NCBI RefSeq assembly: GCF_023184515.1
Contig: NZ_JAAHBP010000019.1
Location: forward strand, 124,001 to 188,000
DNA from: Streptomyces sp. D2-8
GTDB taxonomy: Bacteria > Actinomycetota > Actinomycetes > Streptomycetales > Streptomycetaceae
Length of the DNA stretch: 64,000 bases
Direction: 5' to 3'
The first letter of the stretch is position 1. Every line of letters begins with the position of its first letter. Shown piece after piece: positions 51,265-60,019 of the stretch. Position numbers and translations under genes: made by a program. The notes beneath the pieces are model-generated. The model saw only the letters and a program-made list of their open reading frames with translations. It searched no databases and was not told where the DNA came from.

Positions 51265-52032
51265 TCAGACCCAGACGCCGCGGTCCTCCATGACCTTGCG
51301 CAACGTGTCGATGTGATCGGTCATGATGCCATCCACGCCCAGGTCGAGGAGCCGGTGCATGCTCTCCTCGTCGTTGACCGTCCACACGTGCACCTGGAGC
51401 CCGCGCGCGTGGGCGGCGTGCAGGAAGCGCCGGTCCACCACCTGGATGCCGGACTGGATCTCGGGGACCTGGGCGGCCACCGCCGAGCGGCGCACCGCGG
51501 CCGGCAGCCCCCAGGAGCGCAGCCGCAGGTGGAGCACGCCCCGCGTGCCGTACGACGTGGCCAGGCGGGGGCCGGCCAGCCGCTGGGCGCGCACCACTCG
51601 TGCCTCGGAGAACGAGCCGAGGCAGATCCGGTCCCAGGAGTCCGTCCGTCCGACCAGGTCGAGGAAGGGCAGCAGGGCGGCCTCCGCCTTGACGTCCACG
51701 TTCCAGCGCACGTCGGGGAAGGTCTCCAGGAGCTCCTCGAAGAGGGGGAGCGGTTCCCGGCCCGCCACGCGCGCGTGCCGTATCTCCTGCCACGGCAGGT
51801 CGGCGATCCGGCCCTCGCCGTCCGTCACCCGGTCCAGGGTCGCGTCGTGGAAGGCGACGAGTTTGCCGTCCCGGGTGGTGTGGACGTCGGTCTCGATGTA
51901 CCGGTAGCCGGCCTCGGCGGCGCACCGGAACTGCCGCACGGTGTTCTCCAGGCCGTCGGCGGCCCCGCCCCGGTGGGCGAAGGCGATCGGGCCGGGATGG
52001 TCGAGGTAGGGATGGCGTATCCGCGGGGTCAC
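51265..52032 (-). CDS. Glycerophosphodiester phosphodiesterase
   Basis: A 255-residue GDPD enzyme that releases glycerol-3-phosphate from lipid head-group diesters. The catalytic start IAFAHRGGAADGLENTVRQF has the His-Arg and Glu-Asn pair; YIETDVHTTRDGKLVAFHDA carries the metal-binding Glu/Asp and second His. WNVDVKAEAA and VHVWTVNDEESMHRLLDLGV complete the barrel. No signal peptide, so probably cytoplasmic. GTG 52032 overlaps the yczE stop by 4 bases; a GATACT box 6 nt before it may allow an additional leaderless transcript. Confidence 0.93.
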   Translation of the reverse strand: MTPRIRHPYLDHPGPIAFAHRGGAADGLENTVRQFRCAAEAGYRYIETDVHTTRDGKLVAFHDATLDRVTDGEGRIADLPWQEIRHARVAGREPLPLFEELLETFPDVRWNVDVKAEAALLPFLDLVGRTDSWDRICLGSFSEARVVRAQRLAGPRLATSYGTRGVLHLRLRSWGLPAAVRRSAVAAQVPEIQSGIQVVDRRFLHAAHARGLQVHVWTVNDEESMHRLLDLGVDGIMTDHIDTLRKVMEDRGVWV

Positions 52033-52682
52033 GGACGCAGTATCGCTCCTCGGGGTTGACCCGTGGCAACGACCGTGCTGCCGCCGGATGCCGCAGGGAC
52101 GGCGAACACGCGCAGGAACACCTGGGCGAGGGGGCCGATCGCCAGGGCGTACAGGAGGGTGCCGATCCCGACGGTCCCGCCCAGGGCGAAGCCGGTCGCC
52201 ACGACCGCCAGCTCGATGCCCGTGCGGACCAGGCGGATCGAGACGCCGGTGAGCTGGTGCAGCCCCGTCATGAGGCCGTCGCGCGGGCCCGGTCCGAAGC
52301 GGGCCGCGATGTACAGGCCGGTCGCCGCGCCGTTCAGGACGATCCCCGCCACCATCAGCGTGATGCGCGGCGCCGGGCCGTGGGCGTCGGGCATCAGGGC
52401 CAGCGTCGCGTCCATCGCCATGCCGATGACCAGCACGTTGGAGATCGTGCCCAGGCCGGGCCGCTGACGCAGCGGGATCCACGCGAGCAGTACCGCGGCG
52501 CCCACCAGGGTCAGCACGACACCGATCGACAGACCGGTCCGCTCGGCGAGGCCCTGGTGCAGCACGTTCCACGGCTCCAGCCCGAGCCCCGACCGGACCA
52601 GCAGCGCCGAACTCGCGCCGTACAGCGCGAGACCGGCGTAGAGCTGGACGAGCCGCCGGGCGAGACGCCCCCGCGTAGACAT
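52029..52682 (-). CDS. YczE-like integral membrane protein
   Basis: A 217-residue membrane protein with about five TM helices. The phrases ALYGASSALLVRSGLGLEPW and FGPGPRDGLMTGLHQLTGVS are typical of the YczE/YyaS family. The function is unclear; the Bacillus member affects surfactin production. It diverges from a MocR-type regulator, the classical YczR-YczE arrangement. ATG 52682 has an AGGGGGG site. The GDPD gene follows with a 4-base overlap. Confidence 0.87.
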   Translation of the reverse strand: MSTRGRLARRLVQLYAGLALYGASSALLVRSGLGLEPWNVLHQGLAERTGLSIGVVLTLVGAAVLLAWIPLRQRPGLGTISNVLVIGMAMDATLALMPDAHGPAPRITLMVAGIVLNGAATGLYIAARFGPGPRDGLMTGLHQLTGVSIRLVRTGIELAVVATGFALGGTVGIGTLLYALAIGPLAQVFLRVFAVPAASGGSTVVATGQPRGAILRP

Positions 52683-52704
52683 GATGTGCCCCCCTGTGGT
52701 GGTA

Positions 52705-52778
52705 GTGGACTGATGCATGACACCCTGTGGCTTGGATGGAGAGGCCATCCATGGCCAATCCGGGGAAGGTGGACTGAT
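52705..52778. promoter_or_regulatory. Operator candidates between yczE and the MocR gene
   Basis: A direct repeat GTGGACTGAT occurs at 52705-52714 and 52769-52778 (64 bp apart). Between them lies an inverted repeat TGGATGG-N5-CCATCCA (52733-52739, 52745-52751) followed by CCATGGCCA. MocR regulators usually bind paired direct repeats in such divergent regions. The binding role is inferred. Confidence 0.55.
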
Positions 52779-52782
52779 TTCG

Positions 52783-54282
52783 ATGGCGGAGTGGACCTCG
52801 GCCGTGGGTGCGGCGCAGCTCGCCCGGCTCCTCAGCTCCCAGCAGGACCGCCCGGCGGGACCCGGCACGCGCCGGCCGCCGGCCTACCGCGCGCTCGCCG
52901 ACGGCATTCGCCTGCTGGTGCTCGAAGGGCGGGTCCCGGTGGCCGCCCGGCTGCCCGCCGAACGCGAACTCGCCCTCTCCCTGTCCGTCAGCCGTACGAC
53001 GGTCGCCGCCGCATATGAGGCGCTGCGCAGCGAGGGGTTCCTCGAGTCCCGGCGCGGTGCCGGCAGCTGGACCGCCGTCCCGGCCGGGAACCCGCTGCCC
53101 GCGCGCGGGCTGGAGCCCCTGCCGCCGGAGGCCCTCGGCTCGATGATCGACCTCGGCTGCGCCGCACTCCCCGCTCCCGAGCCCTGGCTCACCCGGGCCG
53201 TCCAGGGCGCCCTGGAGGAACTGCCGCCCTACGCGCACACGCACGGCGACTATCCCGCCGGGCTGCCCGCGCTGCGGGCGATGATCGCCGAGCGCTACAC
53301 CGCGCGCGGGATCCCGACCATGCCCGAGCAGATCATGGTGACGACCGGGGCGATGGGCGCGATCGACGCCATCTGCCATCTGTTCGCCGGGCGGGGTGAG
53401 CGCATCGCCGTCGAGTCGCCCTCGTACGCCAACATCCTTCAGCTGATGCGGGAGGCCGGGGCCCGGCTGGTGCCCGTCGCCATGGCCGACGGGCTCAGCG
53501 GGTGGGACATGGACCGCTGGCGTCAGGTCCTGCGGGACGCCGCGCCGCGGATCGCGTACGTCGTCGCCGACTTCCACAACCCGACCGGGGCGCTCGCCGA
53601 CGAGGACCAGCGGCGGCGGCTGGTGGACGCGGCGCGGTCCGCGGGGACGGTACTGATCGCCGACGAGACGATGAGCGAGCTGTGGCTCGATCCGGAGGTG
53701 CGCATGCCGCGGCAGGTGTGCGCGTTCGACCCGGCCGGGTCCACGGTGATCACGGTGGGGTCGGCGAGCAAGGCGTTCTGGGCGGGGATGCGGATCGGGT
53801 GGGTGCGGGCCGCGCCGGACGTGATCCGCAGTCTGGTCGCCGCCCGGGCGTATGCCGACCTCGGTACGCCGGTGCTGGAGCAGCTGGCCGTCAACTGGCT
53901 GTTCGGCACCGGGGGCTGGGAGCAGGCCGTGGAGGTGCGGCGGGAGCAGGCGCGGACGAACCGGGACGAGCTGGTGACCGCGGTGCGGCGGGAGCTGCCC
54001 GGCTGGGAGTTCGAGGTGCCGCAGGGCGGGCTGACGCTCTGGGTGCGCACCGGGGGTCTGTCCGGGTCGCGGCTGGCCGAGGCGGGGGAGCGCGTGGGAG
54101 TGCGGGTGCCGTCCGGGCCGCGGTTCGGGGTGGACGGGGCGTTCGAGGGGTATGTGCGCTTGCCGTTCACCGTGGGCGGGGCGGTGGCCGAGGAGGCGGC
54201 TGTGCGGTTGGCCGCGGCGGCGGGGCTCGTGGAGAGCGGTGCGGTGGGGGGTGCGGAGGCGCCGCGCACGTTTGTGGCCTAG
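52783..54282 (+). CDS. MocR-type (GntR/aminotransferase) transcriptional regulator, YczR-like
   Basis: A 499-residue fusion of an N-terminal GntR winged HTH (about residues 38-105: RALADGIRLLVLEGRVPVAA, SVSRTTVAAAYEALRSEGFL) and a class I aminotransferase-like domain that binds PLP. The PLP lysine is Lys330 in GSASKAFWAGMRIGW; ADFHNPTGAL and ADETMSELWL are also conserved. Such proteins use PLP as effector or cofactor and control neighbouring genes, here yczE. ATG 52783 gives the family start; GGGAAGGTGG lies somewhat far upstream. Confidence 0.92.
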   Translation: MAEWTSAVGAAQLARLLSSQQDRPAGPGTRRPPAYRALADGIRLLVLEGRVPVAARLPAERELALSLSVSRTTVAAAYEALRSEGFLESRRGAGSWTAVPAGNPLPARGLEPLPPEALGSMIDLGCAALPAPEPWLTRAVQGALEELPPYAHTHGDYPAGLPALRAMIAERYTARGIPTMPEQIMVTTGAMGAIDAICHLFAGRGERIAVESPSYANILQLMREAGARLVPVAMADGLSGWDMDRWRQVLRDAAPRIAYVVADFHNPTGALADEDQRRRLVDAARSAGTVLIADETMSELWLDPEVRMPRQVCAFDPAGSTVITVGSASKAFWAGMRIGWVRAAPDVIRSLVAARAYADLGTPVLEQLAVNWLFGTGGWEQAVEVRREQARTNRDELVTAVRRELPGWEFEVPQGGLTLWVRTGGLSGSRLAEAGERVGVRVPSGPRFGVDGAFEGYVRLPFTVGGAVAEEAAVRLAAAAGLVESGAVGGAEAPRTFVA

Positions 54283-54294
54283 GCCCGGCTGGGG

Positions 54295-54329
54295 TGTGGC
54301 TGCTGGGGCTGTGCACACCAGCAGCCACA
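54295..54329. terminator. Convergent terminator after the MocR gene
   Basis: A perfect 12-bp inverted repeat TGTGGCTGCTGG (54295-54306) / CCAGCAGCCACA (54318-54329) lies between two convergent stops. Confidence 0.85.
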
Positions 54330-54339
54330 GAGCCCGCGG

Positions 54340-56046
54340 TCAGGTCTCCTTGGTCAGGGCCGGCACCGGGTTCGGCAGGGGCTCCTTGGTCAGGACGGGC
54401 ACTGCTTCCGGCTGTTCCGGCGTTTCCGGCGTCACCGGTACCGGCTCCGCTTCCTGCTCCCGTTCCTCCTCCACCGGTCGCGCCTCCGGCTCGCCTTCCG
54501 GCTGGTCCTGTTCCGGGATCGTCTCCCCGTCCGCCGGGGTCGTGCGCGGCGGGAGAAGGTCCAGGACCGCCTGGCAGAGGGCGTCGGGCGTCGCGTCGTC
54601 GTAGGGGTTCGGGGTGGCCGGGACCTGGAGGCGGTGGACCGGGCCCGAGCCCAGGCGGGCGTAGCCGCGGCCCGGTGGGAGCTCGTCGATCGGAGTGGTG
54701 TGCGGGGGTGCGCCCAGGACCGACTCGAGCTGGTCCGCCGTCGCCGGGCCCAGGACCACGCGGGCGCGGGTGTGCCGGCGCACCGGATCGCTGAGGGCGT
54801 CCGTGCTGTCCAGCTGGTCGGCCACGACCACCGTCACGTTCGCCGGGCGGCCGTGCCGCAGGGGGACCTGGAGGAGGGACTGCGGGTCCTTGCGGCCGTC
54901 CGCCGCGGCCAGGTGGGTGAAGGCGGTCGGGCGGTCGAGGAGGATCCACAGCGGGCGCTTGGTGTCGTCGGGTGGCGGGTGGCCCGCCTGGTGGGCCTGG
55001 TTGGCGGCGATGAGGCGGCGCTCCGTCTCGGTCGCGGCCCACTCCAGGCTGGCCGTGACCCCGGCGAGCCCGGCCTCCACGGCCAGGACGCCGTCCCGGC
55101 CGGTCAGGCAGGCGTACTCGCCGGTGCCGCCGCCGTCGACGATCACCACGTCGCCGTGGAGCAGGGCCTGCAGGGCGATGGACCGCAGCAGGGTGGAGGT
55201 GCCGCTGCCCGGCTGGCCGAGAGCCAGCAGGTGTGGCTCCGTGGAGCGCAGGCCCGTGCGCCAGACGACCGGCGGCACGTCCCGCTGCTGCTCCCCGCAG
55301 GTGAGGGGGAGGGTGCGCTGGACCCGGGAGGGGTCGGTGAAGCCGAGCACCGTCTCGCCGGGGGTGGTGACGAAACGCTGGGCGGCGATGTCGACGGGCA
55401 GCGGCAGGAGTACGCCGAGCGTCAACTGGTTGCCCTCCTCGTCCCACGTGAAGTGGTATTCGCGGCCCCGGCCCGACTTGGCCGCGAGGAGATGCTCGAT
55501 CCGGGCGCGGGCCTCGGCCTCGCCGTCGGTGAAGTACGCCGGGTAGCGCACCACCAGCTGCGAGATCCGGCCACCGCCGTCGAACGCGTAGGTGGGAAAG
55601 GCCTTGTCCCACGCGCCGCCGTGGGAGTACAGCGGCTCGGGGTCCTCGGCGGCGGAGAAGTACGGCACGAGTGCCTCGTACAGCGACTTCAGCCGCTCGG
55701 TCTGCGACTCGTCGGGACCGTCGGATGCCGCCGGAGAGCGGTCCCGGCCCTGCCAGGCCGCCGCCGCCATCAGGGTGACGGCGGCGAGCAGCGGTCCGTA
55801 CGGCACCAGCGCCACGACCAGGATCACGGAGGCCACCAGGAACAGTAGCGCCCCCCGTCGCTCCTTGGGGGTCTCGGCCCATCTGCGCCGCCCGGCCGCT
55901 GCCAGCCGGCGCAGACCCCGCGTGATCGTGATCAGCGGGTGGAGGACGTCGGTGGCGCTGTCGGCGGCCGTCCGGGCCAGCTCCCGGCTCCGGGCGAGCT
56001 GCGCGCTGCCGTTGCTCAGAATGCGGGGGAGGGGGCGCCGGGCCAC
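54340..56046 (-). CDS. FtsK/EccC-like membrane protein with altered P-loop
   Basis: A 568-residue protein with two TM helices (about residues 66-98) and a cytoplasmic FtsK/SpoIIIE-like domain. The P-loop, residues 277-285, reads GQPGSGTST: threonine stands where the essential Walker lysine should be. A Walker B-like strand WILLDRP lies near 368-373. The acidic Pro/Glu tail ends with two similar blocks, VPVLTKEP and VPALTKET. It is probably a pseudo-ATPase or scaffold. GTG 56046 has a GGAGG site. A 64-residue membrane protein is encoded 52 bases upstream on the same strand. Confidence 0.82.
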   Translation of the reverse strand: MARRPLPRILSNGSAQLARSRELARTAADSATDVLHPLITITRGLRRLAAAGRRRWAETPKERRGALLFLVASVILVVALVPYGPLLAAVTLMAAAAWQGRDRSPAASDGPDESQTERLKSLYEALVPYFSAAEDPEPLYSHGGAWDKAFPTYAFDGGGRISQLVVRYPAYFTDGEAEARARIEHLLAAKSGRGREYHFTWDEEGNQLTLGVLLPLPVDIAAQRFVTTPGETVLGFTDPSRVQRTLPLTCGEQQRDVPPVVWRTGLRSTEPHLLALGQPGSGTSTLLRSIALQALLHGDVVIVDGGGTGEYACLTGRDGVLAVEAGLAGVTASLEWAATETERRLIAANQAHQAGHPPPDDTKRPLWILLDRPTAFTHLAAADGRKDPQSLLQVPLRHGRPANVTVVVADQLDSTDALSDPVRRHTRARVVLGPATADQLESVLGAPPHTTPIDELPPGRGYARLGSGPVHRLQVPATPNPYDDATPDALCQAVLDLLPPRTTPADGETIPEQDQPEGEPEARPVEEEREQEAEPVPVTPETPEQPEAVPVLTKEPLPNPVPALTKET

Positions 56047-56098
56047 TACTGCCTCCAGTGAGTGCGTACGGGCGGGATGCGTACGGGGGACGGGGATG

Positions 56099-56293
56099 TC
56101 AGAACTTGATTCCGCCGAGGAGGCTCGCCAGGCTCTCGCCGCCCGCCTTGATGCTCGGGGCGATGGCCGTGCTCGCCAGATAGAAGCCGAACAGCATGGC
56201 GATCACGGCATGCGACGCCTTCAGCCCGTCCTTGCGGAAGAAGATGAAGACGACGATGCCGAGCAGGACCACGCCTGAGATGGAGAGGATCAT
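56099..56293 (-). CDS. Small membrane protein co-transcribed with the FtsK-like gene
   Basis: A 64-residue protein with two hydrophobic segments (MILSISGVVLLGIVVFIFF and HAVIAMLFGFYLASTAIA) and a small hydrophilic end (GGESLASLLGGIKF). ATG 56293 has a clear AGGAG site 8 nt upstream. It shares the strand and likely transcript with the FtsK-like gene. Function unknown; a membrane partner is the natural guess. Confidence 0.85.
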   Translation of the reverse strand: MILSISGVVLLGIVVFIFFRKDGLKASHAVIAMLFGFYLASTAIAPSIKAGGESLASLLGGIKF

Positions 56294-56592
56294 TTGAGTT
56301 CTCCTGGTTCGCGGGGACAGTCACCATGAGTACTTCCAGGCTCACAGGATGTATCCATACGATAAAAGGTGCAACTGGGTGAAATTCGGACGATTTCTCC
56401 CGAGTGGTGGAGTGGTCCCGGGCCCGGTGGAGCCGGGCTGTTGCGCTTGTCCGGGTCTGTGCTGATCTTTACCTCGGGCACATCGGGTCATGTGCCGCGC
56501 GAGCCAGTACCCTGGCGATTCACTCGTACGGCTGCGCCCCTCGCAGGCGTACGCACCCCGAGCCGATGCGCAGTGGAGAGGCGGTCCGTCCG
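56294..56592. promoter_or_regulatory. Divergent region between the small membrane protein and ankyrin genes
   Basis: No gene is seen in these 299 bases. An inverted repeat GGCACAT-N6-ATGTGCC (56477-56483, 56490-56496) and a TACCCT box near 56508 may control the ankyrin gene. An AT-rich patch near 56345-56370 probably holds the promoter of the minus-strand pair. Confidence 0.4.
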
Positions 56593-56985
56593 ATGACCGA
56601 AGTCCCCGACCCCGAGGTCGTGGAGCTGGCGACCAAGATCTTCGATCTGGCCCGGCGGGGACAGACCGAGGCGCTCGTGGCGTACGTCGACGCGGGCGTT
56701 CCGGCCAACCTCACCAACGACCGCGGCGACTCGCTCGTGATGCTCGCCGCCTATCACGGCCACTCCGAGGCGGTGCGCGCGCTGCTCGACCGCGGTGCCG
56801 AGGCCGACCGGGTCAACGACCGAGGCCAGACCCCGCTCGCCGGAGCGGTCTTCAAGGGGGAGGCGGACGTCATCAAGGTGCTCCTGGAGGGCGGCGCCGA
56901 CCCGTCCGCCGGCACGCCCTCGGCGGTCGACACCGCAAGGATGTTCGGCCGGACGGAATTGCTCGAACTGTTCGGCGAGCACTGA
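56593..56985 (+). CDS. Ankyrin-repeat protein
   Basis: A 130-residue cytoplasmic protein made of about three ankyrin repeats: TEALVAYVDAGVPANLTNDR, GDSLVMLAAYHGHSEAVRAL and GQTPLAGAVFKGEADVIKVL, with capping helices at each end. Such proteins bind other proteins; the partner is unknown. ATG 56593 follows GGAGAGG at a longer than usual distance. Confidence 0.9.
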   Translation: MTEVPDPEVVELATKIFDLARRGQTEALVAYVDAGVPANLTNDRGDSLVMLAAYHGHSEAVRALLDRGAEADRVNDRGQTPLAGAVFKGEADVIKVLLEGGADPSAGTPSAVDTARMFGRTELLELFGEH

Positions 56986-57132
56986 GCCGACAGGTCTGAC
57001 CAGCAACGACACAGAAAACGGGGGAGGCGGTACAGGGCCGCCGAAATTTCGGTCGCGGCAGACGAGAGTGCCGAGTCATCATGACGACGTGGTTCACGGA
57101 CGTGATGGCTGGGCAGGTGTTGCCGCACCGCG

Positions 57133-57153
57133 CGGACCGTGACGCGGTCCGCA
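57133..57153 (+). other. Hairpin before the Cys-Cys small open frame
   Basis: GCGGACCG (57133-57140) and CGGTCCGC (57146-57153) form a perfect 8-bp stem with a TGACG loop. It lies 28 bases before the small open frame in the 300-base gap between the ankyrin and HEAT genes. It could be a terminator for the ankyrin gene or part of a leader. Confidence 0.45.
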
Positions 57154-57181
57154 AGGGCCACCGACGAGAGGCAGAGGAAGA

Positions 57182-57241
57182 TGGTCTACAGCAAGCAGGA
57201 AACGGCGGGCACTCCGGCGTGTTGTCACGCGGCCAGGTAGT
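57182..57241 (+). CDS. Possible 19-residue Cys-Cys peptide
   Basis: An open frame MVYSKQETAGTPACCHAAR (19 residues) starts at ATG 57182 with GAGAGG 8-14 nt upstream and stops at TAG 57241, 44 bases before the HEAT-repeat gene. It holds adjacent cysteines followed by His. It may be a leader peptide or a small metal-binding protein. Evidence is only the ribosome site and the compact frame; chance cannot be excluded. Confidence 0.4.
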
Positions 57242-57285
57242 ACACGTCCCCGGTTGCGTCGACGCTTGATGTGAGGCTGTTTCCC

Positions 57286-58704
57286 ATGTTCGATCCGGTC
57301 ATAGCGCCCAGCGGTACGCTGCTCGGCCTGCTCCAGCGGGGCCGCGGCGACGGCACGTTGCACGCGCTCACCGCCCCGCGCCCCGAGGCGCTGGCGGCAT
57401 TGAACCACTGTGTGCTGCGCGATCCCCGCCACGACTGGCAGGTGGAGAACCGCTCCCTCTACTACGCCCGCCTCTACCTCGACCTCAACGGCGAGCTGGA
57501 CGAGATCGAGGCCCATCTCTTCTGCGCCGAGGACGTCCTCGACAGCGACGAGTCACGCACCGGGCTCGCCCTCGCCGTCCTCGGGCACCTCGCCTCCTAC
57601 GGCAGGCGGGACGCGCTCGAACTGCTGCGCAGGTACGCCGCGCAGGGCTCCAACTGGGCCTGGGCCCTCGACGAGCTGGCCCTCAGGGACGACGACGCGG
57701 GTCTGCGTGCCCTCGCCGCACCCGTCCTCGCCCGCTTCCCGGCCGATCCGGAGGGCGATGCCGAACTGGCCGCCACCGTCCGGGACGCCTTCGAGCCCCG
57801 GCCGTGGCGCCTGTGGGCCGAGGATCCGCGCGAATCCGTCGCCACCCGCGTGCGTGCCGCCCACGAAACGGGCTGCTTCGACCGCTGGCAGCGGCAGATG
57901 CGGCCCTCCGGCCCCCGCCCGGGGTGGAGCGTGCAAGCCGTCTTCGAGTGGGCCCAGCAGGGCATCGAGCGGGGTGCCGCCCTCCATGTGCCGGCCGCCC
58001 GCTGCCTCACCGCCGTGGCGGGCCCCGAGGACCGGGCCGAGATCGTCCGGGCGGCCAAGGACGGCACCGACGGTGCCCGGTGCACGGCCCTCAGGTACCT
58101 CGCCGACGGCAACGATCCCGAGGCCCTCGAGCTGATCGAGGGCGCCGTGGCCACCGGCTCGACGCTCGTCGTGGACGCGGCCGTCGACGCCTTCGAACGG
58201 ATGCGCTCGCTCGCCGCCGTGGACCGGGCCCGCAGCTGGGCCCGTCGGCCGGACGCCCTCGGTGCCGCCGCCGGACGCGTCCTCGCCTGCCGGGGCGGGG
58301 CGCACGACCGCGACCTGGTCCTCGCGGCGCTGCGGGAGGCCGTACGGGGCGAAGGCCCCGACGCGCCGACCCTGTGGACCCTCGTGGACGGCACCGGACG
58401 GCTCGGCATCGCCTGCGCCGCACCCGTACTCCGCCACGTCTACCGCGAGACCGCCTCCTCCCATCTGCGCGGCCGGGCCGCCCGGGCCCTCGCCGCCACC
58501 GACCCCTCCTTCGCCACCGGCTTCGCCGTCGAGTGCCTGTGGGACTGCGAGGAGACCACCCGGGAGATCGCCGCCCGGCACGCCGAGACCGGAGACACCC
58601 GCGTCGTCGAGCGACTGCGCCGGCTCGCCGCCGACCCGGCCGAGGAGGCCGAGGTGCAGACGGCCGTACGCAGCCGGATCGGGCCCGAGGAGACCGCCGT
58701 GTGA
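57286..58704 (+). CDS. HEAT-repeat protein
   Basis: A 472-residue, mainly helical protein made of degenerate HEAT repeats from about residue 90 on (TGLALAVLGHLASYGRRDAL, GARCTALRYLADGNDPEALE, AGRVLACRGGAHDRDLVLAA, GRAARALAATDPSFATGFAV). A non-repeat N-terminal region (MFDPVIAPSGTLLGLLQRGR) is conserved in Streptomyces relatives by memory. It probably mediates protein contacts. ATG 57286 is preferred to GTG 57271 by its distance from TGAGG. Confidence 0.85.
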   Translation: MFDPVIAPSGTLLGLLQRGRGDGTLHALTAPRPEALAALNHCVLRDPRHDWQVENRSLYYARLYLDLNGELDEIEAHLFCAEDVLDSDESRTGLALAVLGHLASYGRRDALELLRRYAAQGSNWAWALDELALRDDDAGLRALAAPVLARFPADPEGDAELAATVRDAFEPRPWRLWAEDPRESVATRVRAAHETGCFDRWQRQMRPSGPRPGWSVQAVFEWAQQGIERGAALHVPAARCLTAVAGPEDRAEIVRAAKDGTDGARCTALRYLADGNDPEALELIEGAVATGSTLVVDAAVDAFERMRSLAAVDRARSWARRPDALGAAAGRVLACRGGAHDRDLVLAALREAVRGEGPDAPTLWTLVDGTGRLGIACAAPVLRHVYRETASSHLRGRAARALAATDPSFATGFAVECLWDCEETTREIAARHAETGDTRVVERLRRLAADPAEEAEVQTAVRSRIGPEETAV

Positions 58705-58891
58705 CCCCCCTCCCCGAGGGGATGCCGGGGCGGATTCGCACCTCCAGGATGAACACGGGATGACTCGCGGGTCAGGAGGGCATGGACGCCGCCTGACCTG
58801 CGCGGGTGCACCTCAGAACGCTCATAGGACGTTCCTCGCCCGGAAAGATCCACGTTGACGCGGCCACGTCCGGCACGGCGACAACACCCCT

Positions 58892-60019
58892 ATGCGTGTC
58901 GTCATCGTGACCGAATCCTTTCCCCCCGACGTGAACGGCGTGGCCCACTGCGCGCTCCAGACCGCCCGGCACCTCGTCGATCGCGGTCACGCCCCCGCCG
59001 TCGTCGCCCCCGCCCCCGCACCCGGCAACAAGCCCGACGCCTTCGCGCCGTGCCCCGTCGTCCACGTCCCCTCCCTCCCGCTCCCCGGCTACCCCCAGGT
59101 CCGCGTCGCCCTTCCCAGCCGCCGCCTGGCCGCCACCCTCATCGAGCACCGTGCCGATGTGGTCCACCTCGCCAGCCCCTTCGTCCTCGGCGTGCGCGGC
59201 ATGGCCGCCGCCGCCCGCCTCGGCATCCCCGCCGTCGCCGTCTACCAGACCGACCTGGCGGGATACGCCCGTACGTACATGGGTGCCGGAGAGGCCGCCG
59301 CCTGGCGGCGCATCCGCTCCGTCCACGGCGCCGCCGACCTCACCCTCGCCCCGTCCGGCGTGGCCCTGCACGACCTGGAGACCCACGGTGTGCCCCGGGT
59401 CGAGCTGTGGCCGCGCGGCGTGGACACCGAGCGCTTCCGGCCCGACCGGCGCGACGAGGCCCTGCGCCGCGAACTCGCCCCGAACGGCGAGCTGATCGTC
59501 GGCTACGTCGGCCGGCTCGCCCCCGAGAAGCAGGTCGAACTCCTCGCCGGTGCCTGCGGCCTGGAGGGCGTCCGGGTCGTGATCGTCGGCGACGGCCCCA
59601 GCCGGCCCGGCCTGGAGCAGGCGCTGCCCGGCGCCGTCTTCCTCGGCCGACGCACGGGTGACGACCTTGCCCGGATCTTCGCCTCGCTGGACGCCTTCGT
59701 GCACACGGGCCCCTTCGAGACCTTCTGCCAGACGGTCCAGGAGGCCATGGCCAGCGGCCTGCCGGTGGTGGCGCCCGCCGCGGGCGGACCGCTGGACCTG
59801 GTCGCCCACGGGCACACCGGGCTGCTCGTGCCGCCGCGCGACGCGACCGCCGTCCGGGACGCCGTGCGGTCCCTGGCCGCCGATCCCGGGCTGCGGGCCG
59901 CCTTCGGCGCCGCCGGGCGTGCCACGGTCGAGGGCCGCACCTGGGCGGCCGTCGGCGACCAGCTGATCGGGCACTACGCGAAGGTCCTCGCCGGGCGCCG
60001 GACGGCGGTGGCGGCATGA
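58892..60019 (+). CDS. GT4-family glycosyltransferase (MgtA-like)
   Basis: A 375-residue GT-B glycosyltransferase resembling mycobacterial MgtA, a GDP-mannose-dependent mannosyltransferase. The N-terminal acceptor domain has RVVIVTESFPPDVNGVAHCA and VVHLASPFVLGVRGMAAAAR. The donor domain has VGYVGRLAPEKQVELLAGAC and HTGPFETFCQTVQEAMASGL (E-x7-E motif). It acts at the cytoplasmic membrane face, probably on a lipid acceptor. ATG 58892 matches family starts. It overlaps the next glycosyltransferase by 4 bases. Confidence 0.9.
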   Translation: MRVVIVTESFPPDVNGVAHCALQTARHLVDRGHAPAVVAPAPAPGNKPDAFAPCPVVHVPSLPLPGYPQVRVALPSRRLAATLIEHRADVVHLASPFVLGVRGMAAAARLGIPAVAVYQTDLAGYARTYMGAGEAAAWRRIRSVHGAADLTLAPSGVALHDLETHGVPRVELWPRGVDTERFRPDRRDEALRRELAPNGELIVGYVGRLAPEKQVELLAGACGLEGVRVVIVGDGPSRPGLEQALPGAVFLGRRTGDDLARIFASLDAFVHTGPFETFCQTVQEAMASGLPVVAPAAGGPLDLVAHGHTGLLVPPRDATAVRDAVRSLAADPGLRAAFGAAGRATVEGRTWAAVGDQLIGHYAKVLAGRRTAVAA

